56,434 bases of DNA from Streptomyces altiplanensis. Lineage in GTDB: Bacteria > Actinomycetota > Actinomycetes > Streptomycetales > Streptomycetaceae. The stretch's first letter is position 1. The number at the start of each line of letters is the position of its first letter. The stretch is from positions 1 through 56,434 of the forward strand of contig RHMC01000030.1 in the NCBI GenBank assembly GCA_003719395.1, in the 5' to 3' direction. The translations under genes were made by a program, and so were the position numbers. This document shows, in pieces, positions 8,666 through 17,683 of the stretch. The notes under the pieces are model-generated. The model saw only the letters and a program-made list of their open reading frames with translations, had not been told where the DNA came from and searched no databases.

Positions 8666-9382
8666 TCAGACGCCCGCGACCGACTGGATCCAGGAGCGGT
8701 ACGCCGTTACGTTGGTGTACGCCGTGGTCGTCTGGCGGTCGCTGGTGGAGGCGACGCCGACCTGGACGCCGTTCGCCATCATCGGGCCGCCGGAGTCACC
8801 GCCGGCGGTGATGCCGTCGCCCCGGCGGGCGCAGATCGCGGAGCCGCCGTAGGCGTCACTGCAGGCGCCGGTGACCGTGACGTTGGCGACCTTCAGATAA
8901 CGGGACTGACAGTTGGCCTCCGAGCCGCACTGAGAGGTGGCGCCCCAGCCGTACACCTGCACGCTCTGGCCGACCCGCACGGAGCCGGGCTGCCCGAGCC
9001 TGGAGTAGGTCGCCGGCACGGAACGGTCGAGACGCACGAGCGCCAGGTCCGAGCTGTGGGTGTAGGTCTGCACGCCGTTGGCCACGGTGCCGCCGCTGTG
9101 CTGGTCCAGGCTGCCGATGCGGAACGACAGGCCGCCGCCGGTGACGCAGTGCTTGGCGGTGAGGATCCAGGTCGGGGCGATGATCGTCGCCGAGCAGGTC
9201 TCCCTGCCGTTCGAGAACAGCCGGGCGGCCCAGGGACCGCTGGTGGCCTGTCCGCCGCCGATGATGGGCTGCGGAGACTGGGTGGTCGGGGGCACCGGTG
9301 CCGCGGTGGCGGTGGGAGCGAGAAGTGCGAGGACGGAGACCGCTGCTGCGGCGAGAGCGGGCACGAGCCTTGGTATGCGCAA
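8666..9382 (-). CDS. Secreted trypsin-like serine protease (S1 family)
   Basis: A TTG start at 9382 is chosen: GAGGAA lies 4 bases upstream, and it opens a clean signal peptide (basic MRIPRL, then a 20-residue Ala/Leu core). The protein is 238 residues. A short propeptide leads to IIGGG, the typical mature N-terminus whose Ile inserts on activation. The catalytic triad is visible as His78 (ILTAKHC), Asp112 (SDLALVRL) and Ser197 (GDSGGP). Three cysteine pairs seem possible (63/79, 152/158, 174/184). It resembles the small extracellular Streptomyces trypsins and chymotrypsins. It is monocistronic with its own terminator at 8609-8639. Confidence 0.93.
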   Translation of the reverse strand: MRIPRLVPALAAAAVSVLALLAPTATAAPVPPTTQSPQPIIGGGQATSGPWAARLFSNGRETCSATIIAPTWILTAKHCVTGGGLSFRIGSLDQHSGGTVANGVQTYTHSSDLALVRLDRSVPATYSRLGQPGSVRVGQSVQVYGWGATSQCGSEANCQSRYLKVANVTVTGACSDAYGGSAICARRGDGITAGGDSGGPMMANGVQVGVASTSDRQTTTAYTNVTAYRSWIQSVAGV

Positions 9383-9905
9383 GGTTCCTCGATTCGGAAG
9401 ACACGTCGGGGACGTGTGTGTGGGGGGTTGACGGCCCGACGGGCGTGCCCACGGCGAACGCCCGCCCGCGAGGCGGTAGTTCGCCATGAACATGACCCAG
9501 AATCCCGGAGGAACGGCGAACGGGGTACTAACGCTTGGCCATAGCACGGCGTTATCCCCGTCTCATGGATCCCGTGGATGCGGGGACACGAAGACGGTGA
9601 CGGGGGGAGAGAGACGACCAGTCGGGTCCTCGGCGCTGTCGACCGGGGCGAAGAGCTTGACGGCTGCGCGTCGGACGGTCCCGCGGAACGGCGAAGCTCC
9701 TGGTGGTCGGGGCCGCGGCCGGGATCGCCCGTGCTCGCCGGAAGCTTCGCGTCTCTGTCCGCCCGGCGGCGATCGATCTGCCCGACACGCACACGCGGTT
9801 GGCCCCGGCCCGCCATCCACGATCCGGACGACCCGACCACGACATGACCTCCATATCCACCTTTCGTCGTGAACGACGACGTCCTGGGACGAAAGGAGTC
9901 GCCGG
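9383..9905. other. Gene-free stretch between protease and ABC ATPase remnant
   Basis: About 520 bases with no supportable gene. The right-hand end probably supplied the promoter for the ABC ATPase remnant: GAAAGGAGTCGCCGG is an obvious ribosome site just before 9906. The part next to the protease carries that gene's leader. Several overlapping open frames here have no recognisable protein character. Confidence 0.5.
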
Positions 9906-10513
9906 ATGACCGGACAGACGGCGGAGCACACGGCGGACGCTTCCGGGGCGGCGGTCGTCCTCCTCCGCGACGTGGGCGTCCACCGCCGGGCGAACGACCA
10001 CCTGATCCTCGACGGGATCGACCGGACGGTCCGGACCGGAGAGCACTGGGCGTTGCCGGGGGCCAACGGCGCCGGGGGATCACCCTGCTGCGGTTGCCCG
10101 GCGCCCTGACGCACCCCACGACCGGCAGTGTCGAGGTGCTCGGCAGCAGGCTGGGCCGGGTGAACGTCCGCGACCTGCGCGCCCGTATCGGGCACGTCAC
10201 CCCTGCCCAGCGGGTGCCCGAGGACCTCACCGCCCCCGCTGTGGTGCTGACCGGGCACACCGGCACCGTTCAGCCGCTGTGGCGGATGTACGACGACGAG
10301 GTCCGGCAGCGGGCGCGCACGCTCCTGACCGAACGGGGCATCAAGGAGCCGACCGACCGGCCGCACGGGTGTGCTCGGGCGGGCAGCGGGCCCGCATCCG
10401 GATCGTCAGGGCGCTGATGGCCGACCCGGCTGCTGCTCCTGGACGAGCCGTTCGACGCGCTGGACCTGTCGTCCCGGGAGGACCTTGTCGAGGGGCACTG
10501 TCACGTTGACTGA
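9906..10513 (+). pseudogene. ABC transporter ATP-binding protein (YlmA-like), multiply frameshifted
   Basis: Pieces of one ATPase follow each other in three frames: VVLLRDVGVHRRANDHLILD; the Walker A region GANGAGG; ITLLRLPGALTHPTTGSVEV and RARIGHVTPAQRVPEDLTAP; the signature CSGGQRARIRIVRALMADP; and the Walker B LLLLDEPFDALDLSSREDL. The Walker A Lys is lost at a frame break (expected GAGKTTLL). The end is cut: after SSREDLVE the frame stops at 10513, some 50 residues short of the family length. Homologues pair with no obvious permease and are thought to be soluble ABC ATPases. At least three breaks plus truncation make a true pseudogene likely here. Confidence 0.72.
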
Positions 10514-11280
10514 CCCGGTCGGGGTGATCTTCTGGTTGGTCATGCGGGGAGGGGCCGTCCGTGGACAGCGCGTCGCCGTCGCACAAGGGGCACCGGTACT
10601 CGGTGGAGGTCATGTGCCGGAGGGCCACCACCGAGCAGATGCACCCTGCTGTCGGCGCCCGGGGTGGGGATCGAGCGGACCCGGCACCGGCCGGCCGAGC
10701 TCCGCGACGGGGGCCCGCCCTGCCGCGTGACCCTGGCGCGGGCCGGACGGACGCGGGTGTGGTCTTCCGCTTCGTACCGGCGTGCAGGCCGTCCTCGAGT
10801 GGCCCGGGCTACGAGGTGGGCGGCCGCCCGGGACGCTGTCGGATCGGACCGCGGTGCGGCTGCGGGCCGGACAGGGGCCGGCGGTCTCCGTGGCCGCGCT
10901 CGCCCTCGTCCAGGACGTCCGCCGCCGCGGCGAGACCTGCCGGCCCTTGGTCTGGATCCCCGAACTCCACCACCCCGCCGTAGGCGGTGAGGCCGTCGTC
11001 CGCGGCGCCCTGTTCTCCCACCGCAGCGGCTGTGACGGCGGCGCGGCGCTGCGGGCGTTCGTCGGAGTCGAGCCGCCAACCACGGGTCCCGGGCGCCGGC
11101 CGCCGGACTCGGTGCTTACGCACGCCTTCCCCCCGTGCGTGCCCACACCCGCGCCAGGCGCGTAGCGCGGATCGCCGGACAGCGGCTGCCGCAGGAGAGA
11201 GGGCGACGCCCTGCCCGCTTCAGGCCCCGACCGCCGCGTCCCCTGGACGCAGCGGGCTGCGCGTCCGCCAACCTAAGCCA
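10514..11280. other. Unassigned stretch with weak coding signals
   Basis: No family could be recognised in these 770 bases. On the plus strand 10782-11165 has plausible codon use (RTAVRLRAGQGPAVSVAALA, then CRPLVWIPELHHPAVGG), perhaps a degraded gene. On the minus strand near 10610-10510 a short frame contains MTSTEYRCPLCDGDALSTDG, which could be a small zinc-ribbon protein or chance. The plus-strand motif SPSHKGHRYSVEV at 10561 resembles the start of IS6-type transposases but is too short to call. Confidence 0.35.
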
Positions 11281-14136
11281 ATGCACCATTTATCCGATTA
11301 CCCTGGCTCTGTGAAGTCGTATCCCATTCCTTCGGGCAGCGATCACGGCGACCGGACGCCGCTGGTCGCCGGGGTGCGCCCGGAGATCCTTGCCTCCTGG
11401 CAGCGCTCGCAGTCCCTCGGCATCGACCGCGAGCGGGTGGTCCTGCCGATCGCCAGTGACCTGGATCCCGACTCCCGGCTGATCAGGGCCGCCGCGCCGG
11501 TGCTGAACCGTCTGTACGAACGTTTCTCGGGCGTACCGGTGACCGTGACACTGGCCGACTCACGGGCGAACATCGTGGAGAGGTGGGGCGGCCCGGCGGG
11601 GATGAAGCTGATGGATGCCGCCTCCCTGGTGCCGGGCGCCAATGTCGACGAGCGGTTCATGGGAACCAGCAGCGTCAGCATGGTGCTGAGCACCAGGGCT
11701 CCGTTCGTGGTCGTGGGCCACGAACACTTCTTGCACGACCTCCAGGAGCTCACCTGCATGGCCGCACCCGTGTGTGACCCGGTGGGCGGCACCGTGCGGG
11801 GCGCGGTCAACCTCTCCGTGCCCCGCACGCTGGCCGACCCCGGCATGGCGCTGGTCCTGCAGGACGCCACCGAGCGCATCGGGGAACGCCTGCTGGAGCT
11901 GGGCACGGCCCGCGAGCTCGAGCTCATGCTCTCCTTCCGCCGGGCCATGGAACGCGGCGGGCACGCCGAGCTGGACCTCAGCTCGGGAGAGCTGTCCCGG
12001 CATGACGGACCGCCTCCCCGTCTCGCCTCGCAGGAGCGCCTGACGCTGCTGGAGCGTGCCGTCGAGTTGATCTCCTCGACCGGTGAGGCATTCGCCGAGG
12101 TGCCGCTCGCGGGCGGTCGCGTGGCCGTACTGCGCCGCCGCGAGCTGCACCACGGCGACGCGGAGGGCGCGGCGGTCGAGGTCAGCTTCGCGAACGCCGG
12201 CGGCACGGGTACGGCAGGGCCGGCCACCGCGACCGCCGCCGACGGTCGTAGTGTGCCGCTGCTGAACCGCCCCGCCGAGGCGGTGCAGGCGGAAGTCCCC
12301 GGCGCGACGGCGGAAGGGCACGCCGCCCAAGCGACCGATGCGCGGCTGCTGCTCGTGGGCGAGCCGGGCGTCGGCCGGCTCGCCGCCGAGGCACGCGGGC
12401 GGCTGTCCCTGCTGAACGAGGCAGGCGGGCGACTCGGCACCACCCTGGACCTGTGGCGTACCGCCGAGCAGCTGACGGAGATCGCCGTACCACGCTTCGC
12501 CGACCAGGTCGTCGACGACCTGGTCGAAGGCGTCTTGGCGGGAGAGGAGCCGCGGCCCGGACCGCCGCGCCCGGGCGCACCACTGCGCCGGGTGGCTGCC
12601 TGGGCCGGCGAGGACGCCCGCGGCACCCCGATCAGCGGCGTGAACGAGCCGGTCGGCTACCCCGCCGGTACACCCCAGGCCCGGTGCCTGGAGAGCGGTC
12701 AGCCGGTCACGGACTCGGTGGTGACCGCCGCCCTGGCCGGGCACCCGGCCGACCAGCTGCACCCCGTGGACTTTCTCGGCGAGGGTGTGCACTCCTACCT
12801 GGGCGCTCCGCTGTCCGCGCGAGGCTCCGTCCTGGGCCTGGCAGGCTTCTACCGCCGCGGCAGGACGAGGCCGTACGAGCAGGACGACCTGACGCTGGCG
12901 GGCGAGCTGACCGCCCGTGCCGCGATCAGCATGGACAACGCCCGCCGCTACCGCCGGGAGCATCACGCCTCCCTCACCCTGCAACACAGCCTGCTGCCGC
13001 ACACCCTGCCCCGGCTGAGCACCGTCGACCTCACCTCCCGCTATCTGCCCGCAGACGCCAGGTCGGGTGTGGGCGGGGACTGGTTCGACGCGATTCCGCT
13101 CTCGGGTATGCGTGTGGCGCTGGTCGTCGGTGACGTGCCCGGGAACGGGCTGCAGGCGGCAGCGACCATGGGCCGGCTGCGTACGGCGGTACGGACGCTG
13201 GCCGGCCTGGACCTGCTGCCCGAGGAGGTGCTGGCCCACCTGGACGACCTGGTCAGCCGTAGCCCCGACGAATCGGCCGACGAACAGGACCCGGCGACGG
13301 GCACGACCTGCCTGTACGCGATCTACGACCCCGTGTCCAGCCGCTGCACGGCCGCACGGGCCGGTCATCCGCCGCCCGCTCTGCTGACGCCGGGCAAGAA
13401 GGCGGAGCTGATCGACCTCCCGGCCGGCCCGCCCCTCGGGCTCGGCGGGATCCAGCCGTACGAGTCCGCCACCGTCGAGCTGCCCGCGGGCAGCCTGCTG
13501 ACGATGTACACCGACGGCCTGCTCAAGGAGAGCCGCGGCTACGAGGACACCGACGCACGCACCGGGCAGCTGCTGGCCTCGCTGAACCTCCCCGGTCTGC
13601 GGCTGGAGGACATCTGCGACCGGGTTGTGGAGACCCTCCTGCCTGACGGTCCGCACGACGACGTGGCCCTCCTGCTGGCCCGTGTGCACGCGCTGTCCGA
13701 GGATCAGGTGGCGTCCTGGGAGTTTCCGTCCGAGCCTTCGGCGGTGGCCCGTGCCAGGGCGCTGACCCGTGCGCAGCTCGACGCCTGGGGCATGCCGGAG
13801 CTGGATTTCACCACTGGGCTGGTGGTCAGCGAGCTGGTGACCAATGCCGTGCGGTACGGCGGCCGGGGTCCGGTGAGCCTGCGGTTGCTGCGCGACGACT
13901 CACTGATCTGCGAGGTCTCCGACCGCAGCAATACCTCTCCGCGCATCCGACGTGCGGCCACGACCGAGGAGGGCGGGCGCGGCCTGTTCCTCGTGGCGCA
14001 GTTCACCAAGAGCTGGGGCGCCCGCTACATGCCGCAGGGCAAGACAGTGTGGGCTGAGCAGATCCCGCAGCGGGAGCAGCCCGCGCCGGAGACGGACGAG
14101 CAGCCGCTGCTGGAGATGTTCGACGATCCCGGCTGA
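11281..14136 (+). CDS. Multidomain GAF / PP2C (SpoIIE-type) phosphatase / HATPase regulator
   Basis: A single intact frame of 951 residues from ATG 11281 (a GTG at 11311 is possible). The N-terminal part (PEILASWQRSQSLGIDRERV) resembles the sensory GAF region of AcoR-like activators. After a variable linker comes a second GAF-type domain (about residues 370-560). A SpoIIE/PP2C phosphatase domain starts near residue 565 (HHASLTLQHSLLPHTLPRLS) with metal-binding Asp residues in GVGGDWFDAIPL and PHDDVALLL. The C-terminal HATPase_c domain (from about 820) has the N-box SELVTNAVRYGG and resembles anti-sigma-factor kinases. Such proteins dephosphorylate anti-anti-sigma factors and can also act as anti-sigma kinases, linking a sensed signal to sigma-factor release. 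No STAS partner lies next to it. Confidence 0.9.
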   Translation: MHHLSDYPGSVKSYPIPSGSDHGDRTPLVAGVRPEILASWQRSQSLGIDRERVVLPIASDLDPDSRLIRAAAPVLNRLYERFSGVPVTVTLADSRANIVERWGGPAGMKLMDAASLVPGANVDERFMGTSSVSMVLSTRAPFVVVGHEHFLHDLQELTCMAAPVCDPVGGTVRGAVNLSVPRTLADPGMALVLQDATERIGERLLELGTARELELMLSFRRAMERGGHAELDLSSGELSRHDGPPPRLASQERLTLLERAVELISSTGEAFAEVPLAGGRVAVLRRRELHHGDAEGAAVEVSFANAGGTGTAGPATATAADGRSVPLLNRPAEAVQAEVPGATAEGHAAQATDARLLLVGEPGVGRLAAEARGRLSLLNEAGGRLGTTLDLWRTAEQLTEIAVPRFADQVVDDLVEGVLAGEEPRPGPPRPGAPLRRVAAWAGEDARGTPISGVNEPVGYPAGTPQARCLESGQPVTDSVVTAALAGHPADQLHPVDFLGEGVHSYLGAPLSARGSVLGLAGFYRRGRTRPYEQDDLTLAGELTARAAISMDNARRYRREHHASLTLQHSLLPHTLPRLSTVDLTSRYLPADARSGVGGDWFDAIPLSGMRVALVVGDVPGNGLQAAATMGRLRTAVRTLAGLDLLPEEVLAHLDDLVSRSPDESADEQDPATGTTCLYAIYDPVSSRCTAARAGHPPPALLTPGKKAELIDLPAGPPLGLGGIQPYESATVELPAGSLLTMYTDGLLKESRGYEDTDARTGQLLASLNLPGLRLEDICDRVVETLLPDGPHDDVALLLARVHALSEDQVASWEFPSEPSAVARARALTRAQLDAWGMPELDFTTGLVVSELVTNAVRYGGRGPVSLRLLRDDSLICEVSDRSNTSPRIRRAATTEEGGRGLFLVAQFTKSWGARYMPQGKTVWAEQIPQREQPAPETDEQPLLEMFDDPG

Positions 14137-14419
14137 CCCGCCGGCCTGCACACGGCCGAAGCAGGATCGCACCGACCATGCGAGCGGCCGAGGACAGCGG
14201 CCACATCGGCGGTATACGCCGCGCGGGAGACCTCACGCGGGTGGTGCTCACCAGCGCCGTGGCGCGCGACGGGGTCCGACCGGCCGGTCCTCCGGCCCAA
14301 GCCGCCGACGAGCTGCCTCGACCCGTTGGTCGCAGTCGGACGCGAACAGCTCAGGGAGCGCTTTGCCCAGCGTTCCGGCGATCCGACGGATCGGCGCCGC
14401 TGCTTCTTCCGCGGCTCGG

Positions 14420-14558
14420 GCCACTGCCCGTCCAGGGCCCGCCGGGCCGTCCTCCAGTTCACGTTGTGCGTGCGCTGAAGCGCCCACAGAGACATTCCCA
14501 TCCGCTGATTCCGGCGGATCGCCGCGTACGACTCGACCTTCGACGGTGAGTTACCCAT
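14420..14558 (-). pseudogene. IS21-family transposase (IstA) N-terminal remnant
   Basis: From ATG 14558 the minus strand reads SKVESYAAIRRNQRMGMSLW and RTARRALDGQWPEPRKKQ, the N-terminal helix-turn-helix of IS21 IstA proteins. After about 50 codons the similarity ends in a frame change and no integrase core follows. The upstream side (14560-14692) carries repeated CTCCCGCAGTCAC motifs that look like the IstA-binding end of the element. The interval 14137-14419, between the regulator stop and this remnant, holds no recognisable gene. Confidence 0.6.
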
Positions 14559-14636
14559 GGAGCCCCAGCGGGAGGAGCACGCCTCACTGCACCACCGCAA
14601 GCCCTCAGGTGACATCAAAAAACTGACATCGCAAAC

Positions 14637-14664
14637 TCGGTCAGATGGTGACTCCCGCAGTCAC
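14637..14664 (+). repeat. 28-bp inverted repeat, left copy
   Basis: This begins TCGGTCAGATGG and ends GACTCCCGCAGTCAC. Its exact reverse complement occurs at 24810-24837, 10.1 kb away. The inner part GTGACT-N5-AGTCAC is itself a dyad. A second half copy (GGCTCCCGCAGTCAC) lies at 14678-14692. The position just upstream of an IstA start suggests the terminal region of an IS21-type element. Confidence 0.8.
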
Positions 14665-14692
14665 TTCGATTCGAAACGGCTCCCGCAGTCAC

Positions 14693-15338
14693 GCACACCA
14701 CCACGCCGCGGTCGCCGCCATCGAGCTGCTGCGCTTCGGGCCCTCCTGGACAGCCGCCCACAGGCCCTAAGTGGACATTTAGGTACGTCTTGCGGTGTTG
14801 TATCGATCTTGCGGCCTGGTCTCTCTGAGATGATTTGCTCCCTACATACAGCTTCGCGGCCTTCCAGGCTTGGGCCTCGGTGTCCCTTTGCTCCGTGTCT
14901 CACGCCCAGATTCCGTCTGGTCTATGGACGTCACAGACCCGCCCAACTCGTCAAGTAACGCTGTCGGTGGGTGCTGTTCGCCTTTGTCGAGACGGCGGCC
15001 CGAGAAGCCGGACACGGCGAGGTGCTGGATGTATGGGGCGAGGGCCTGAACCTCGTGCGACCGCAATAAGGAGACAGGCTCCCTGCGGCCGTGGCCCACG
15101 GCCGCAGACGATGCCGTGACTTTCCGACAGACCCTAGGACACCACGGCCGTCTCGCATCCGCGGCCAAAGAGGCCTGGAGCCGGTACGCCGCGGACGACC
15201 ACACATGGCCACCGGCAGGGCGGGTTCCTCAGGGAACTGGTGACAGTTGAATATACGTGCCCGCCAGTATCACACCCGTTGAAGGTGTCCCGCTGCTGGG
15301 TGGTGGCTGTGAGCGAACCCGCCGGCAGTGAGCGTGCC
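14693..15338. other. Unassigned stretch, transposon scar
   Basis: About 650 bases without a supportable gene. A short plus-strand frame ending near 15069 reads RWVLFAFVETAAREAGHGEV then LDVWGEGLNLVRPQ with a stop, which looks like the C-terminus of a real protein of unknown family. The sequence between 14750 and 14900 is less GC-rich than its neighbours, in keeping with foreign or non-coding DNA. Confidence 0.35.
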
Positions 15339-15470
15339 TCAGTCCGCCGTCCAGTGACGGAGTTTCTCGGGATTGCGTACAACCCAGATGTGCTTGATCC
15401 GGTCACTCACGACCTCGAACGCGAACACCGTCACGATGACGCCGTCCTGCTGGGCCACCACACTGGACCC
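15339..15470 (-). pseudogene. ECF sigma factor (SigJ-like) C-terminal remnant
   Basis: The minus strand reads DGVIVTVFAFEVVSDRIKHI then WVVRNPEKLRHWTAD and a stop at 15339. This is the closing segment of SigJ-type ECF sigma factors, whose extra C-terminal SnoaL-like domain ends in 'RIKHIW.VRNP.KLR.W'. Everything upstream (regions 2 and 4) is missing, so about 44 codons survive from a gene of roughly 300. Confidence 0.65.
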
Positions 15471-15505
15471 CCGACTCCGTCGGCAGCCCATCATGAAAGA
15501 TCGCG

Positions 15506-15706
15506 GTGGAGATCGTGCTGCGCGACCGGATCCCGGACGTGGGCAAGAAGCTGCTGCACGGGCTCGTCAAGCAGGGTGCCACCGACAAGGTTCTGACGGC
15601 CCGGCAGGCGGAGTGCCTCGACTGTGGTCGGCAGATCCGCAACGGGACAGCGCACAGCCAAACCACGCACGCGGTAATGCCGTCGCCATGGCGGTGCCGA
15701 TGGTGA
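15506..15706 (+). pseudogene. Unrecognised coding fragment
   Basis: From GTG 15506 a 66-residue frame has strongly GC-rich third positions for its first 45 codons: EIVLRDRIPDVGKKLLHGLV, then ATDKVLTARQAECLDCGR. It contains a CxxC motif. It lacks a ribosome site and begins at the joint with the sigma-factor scrap, so it is probably an internal piece of a larger gene. No family is recognised. Confidence 0.3.
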
Positions 15707-15904
15707 CGACCTCGTTCGCGATCGTCTCCGAGCTCTGCGCCGCTGTCCCGTGTCATTGAACTGGATTGTCTGCCATCGAAGTTGGACGACCAGTAGCCGG
15801 AGTGTCACCTGCCCCAGGTGGCGTCATTCGTCAACTCTCCCCGCCCCGTGACCATGCCAACGATCCGGATCCGAGGCGGCTACATGATTCGTCGGAAGAG
15901 GACC

Positions 15905-16315
15905 TCAGGCGGACTCCATCAGCTCCTTGAGGCGGGCCAGGTCGGCAGCGACCATGCCGGCGTCACGCTCGAAGTCGGCGTCGCTCATCTCCGGCCGGCG
16001 TCGGAGGGTGAACACCACTTCGCTCCCTGCCCCACTGGCGATCACGCGGACCGGGTTGTAGACGGTCTCCCCGGAGGGCAGCGTAACGTCGTGGTCGAGC
16101 ACACCCAGCTCGTTACGCGGCGCGAAGGTAATCACGACCCGTCCCATGGGTGAGAATTCCGCGACCCAACTATCTTCGATCTTTTCGATGGATTCTCCCA
16201 GGCCATGGGCCCACGCGGGCAGGTTGGCCGGGTCCGATGCATAGGCGTAGACATCGTCGACGGTACGGTCGATATAGGTACTGATATGGCATGATTCCTT
16301 GCCGGTGTTGTTCAT
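15905..16315 (-). CDS. SRPBCC (START-like) family protein
   Basis: An intact 136-residue protein. The sequence CHISTYIDRTVDDVYAYASD opens the helix-grip fold, and LPSGETVYNPVRVIASGAGS with EVVFTLRRRPEMSD gives the later strands; a long C-terminal helix (AGMVAADLARLKELMES) closes the cavity. SRPBCC proteins bind small hydrophobic ligands; members act as polyketide cyclases, ligand carriers or stress proteins, and no specific substrate can be inferred here. Start ATG 16315 fits the family's usual N-terminus, though no strong ribosome site is seen. It stands alone, next to the IS5-type element. Confidence 0.85.
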   Translation of the reverse strand: MNNTGKESCHISTYIDRTVDDVYAYASDPANLPAWAHGLGESIEKIEDSWVAEFSPMGRVVITFAPRNELGVLDHDVTLPSGETVYNPVRVIASGAGSEVVFTLRRRPEMSDADFERDAGMVAADLARLKELMESA

Positions 16316-16500
16316 GGCAGTGACGGTAATCGGCCGAGGCCACCGTCCTCTTGAACGAATCGGACATGCATGATCCGCCGGACAGACCCTTGGCGTAGCG
16401 ACCGCCTGGAATCTCAGCCGGCCCAGTCCGACTTCACTGAGCCGTTTTCATCCTGTCTCTGTGGGGTGAAATGGCAGGTCAACAGGGGTGAGTAACGAGA

Positions 16501-16561
16501 CGAGGCTCCTGGTCGTTGCGGCGGTGTTCTCTACGCACCGCCGCAACGACCAGGAGCCTCG
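16501..16561. repeat. Perfect 26-bp hairpin inside the left end of the IS
   Basis: The arm at 16501-16526 (starting CGAGGCTCCTGG) and the arm at 16536-16561 are exact complements around a 9-base loop. The stem ends one base before the TTG that best fits the start of family homology. In an RNA reading in from outside, it would fold in the transposase leader. If translation began at the GTG at 16488, the hairpin would be coding and encode residues not found in relatives. Confidence 0.85.
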
Positions 16562-16562
16562 C

Positions 16563-17328
16563 TTGGTCCCGTATCGTGCCACGGTCGACGTCTCGCACGC
16601 GCTGGTTGAGCACGTTTCCTGGCTCATCTACGCACGAAGGTGTGAACGCCGCTCGCGATGGCGGAAGCTGGGCTGCTTCAAGCAGGCCCTGCTCACACTG
16701 GTGCACCTGCGCAAGAACGAGACCCTGTCCGCTCTGGCAGCCGGCTTCGGCGTCTCGACAGCCACTGCCTGGCGGTATGTCGATGAGACGCTGGACGTCC
16801 TTGCAGCGTGGGCGCCGAGCCTGCACGAGGCCCTGACCGGGCTGGGCGAGGGCGACTTCGTCATCGTCGACGGCACCCTGATCCCCACCGACCGTATCGC
16901 CGCGGACGAACCGTACTACTCCATGAAACACCGTAGGCACGGCATGAATGTGCAGGTCGTCGCCCGACCCGACGGCACACCCCTTTGGTTCTCCCGCGCG
17001 ACTGCCGGGCCGCACCCACGACCTGACCGCGGCCCGCGCCCACGGCATCGTCCAGGCCTGCCTCACCCGGCAGATCCTCGTGCTCGCCGACCGCGCCTGC
17101 CAGGGCGCCGGCGCCACCTTTCGCACCCCGTACTACCACCACCGCGAACAGCCCGAGCAGTACCAGCAGTACAACCGTGACCATGCCCGGCTGAGGGCTC
17201 CGGGTGAACGCGCCTTTGCGCAACTGAAGTCCTGGCGACTGCTCCGGCGAGCCAGATGCTCCACCCGCCGTATCGGCACCATCGTCCAGGCTGTCCACAC
17301 GCTGATGACCTGCAGCCATTCAGGATGA
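16563..17328 (+). CDS. IS5-family transposase, two frames
   Basis: The first frame runs VPYRATVDVSHALVEHVSWL, FGVSTATAWRYVDETLDVLA (helix-turn-helix) and GDFVIVDGTLIPTDRI, with the first catalytic Asp. Near 17000 the homology moves to the next frame: GRTHDLTAARAHGIVQ, the second Asp region LVLADRACQGAGA, and the Glu region APGERAFAQLKSWRLL, ending at 17328. Many IS5-group elements express a fused product by frameshifting, so this break may be natural, unlike others in the window. The start is uncertain (TTG 16563 or GTG 16488). Confidence 0.8.
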
Positions 17329-17544
17329 AAACGGATCACTGAATCGCCGACACTGCGTGCAGCCGGAGCCGTCGGGTACAAGGAGCGCACACCCCGCTCC
17401 CCGGCGTGTGCCGCGTCCACGGTACACGCGAGCCCGCGAAGCACATGAGTCCACCGTCTGATGGCACCGTGCCGAGGTAGGACCGCAGGAGGAGCCCCGC
17501 TGCCTTCCACGGTCGCGAAGCGGCCTTCACCTGGCATGCTCGTA

Positions 17545-17627
17545 TGCGACTCCGGTTGCACAGGCAAGATGCCTGGATGCGACTCTGGTCGCACAAGGAC
17601 ATGCCTCGGATTGCGACTCCGGTCGCA
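17545..17627. promoter_or_regulatory. Three phased dyad sites upstream of the PAF-acetylhydrolase-like gene
   Basis: Three copies of a 16-bp dyad: TGCGACTCCGGTTGCA (17545), TGCGACTCTGGTCGCA (17578) and TGCGACTCCGGTCGCA (17612). Each has TGCGAC/GTCGCA-type arms, and starts are 33 and 34 bp apart, about three helical turns, so they face the same side of the DNA. The intervening bases also share a CATGCCT-CGGA pattern. They end 57 bp before the chosen start codon. Probably operators for cooperative binding of an unknown regulator. Confidence 0.65.
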
Positions 17628-17683
17628 TGCGATCGCGACCCGGGACCGATGTGGCATCGCGTGCCCGCCCCGAGGATGGCCGG

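Larger units (their letters stand above)
16441..17335 (+). mobile_element. Complete IS5-family insertion sequence (about 895 bp)
   Basis: Fourteen-base terminal inverted repeats CCGTTTTCATCCTG lie at 16442-16455 and, inverted, at 17321-17334. The seven bases TCACTGA occur directly outside both ends (16434-16440 and 17336-17342), which reads as a clean target duplication and recent insertion. Inside are one transposase gene in two overlapping frames and a large hairpin near the left end. Confidence 0.85.

Noticed and set aside
10561..10640. IS6-type transposase start (KGHRYSVEV)
   Set aside because: The match is under ten residues and the following residues do not continue the family pattern.
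14700..15340. tRNA or small structured RNA in the less GC-rich stretch
   Set aside because: I could not find a cloverleaf, an anticodon arm, or a T-loop motif in either direction.
17545..17627. Possible miniature CRISPR array (three repeats at 33-34 bp)
   Set aside because: The intervals between repeats resemble each other rather than being unique spacers, there are only three units, each unit is a short dyad, and no cas gene is nearby.
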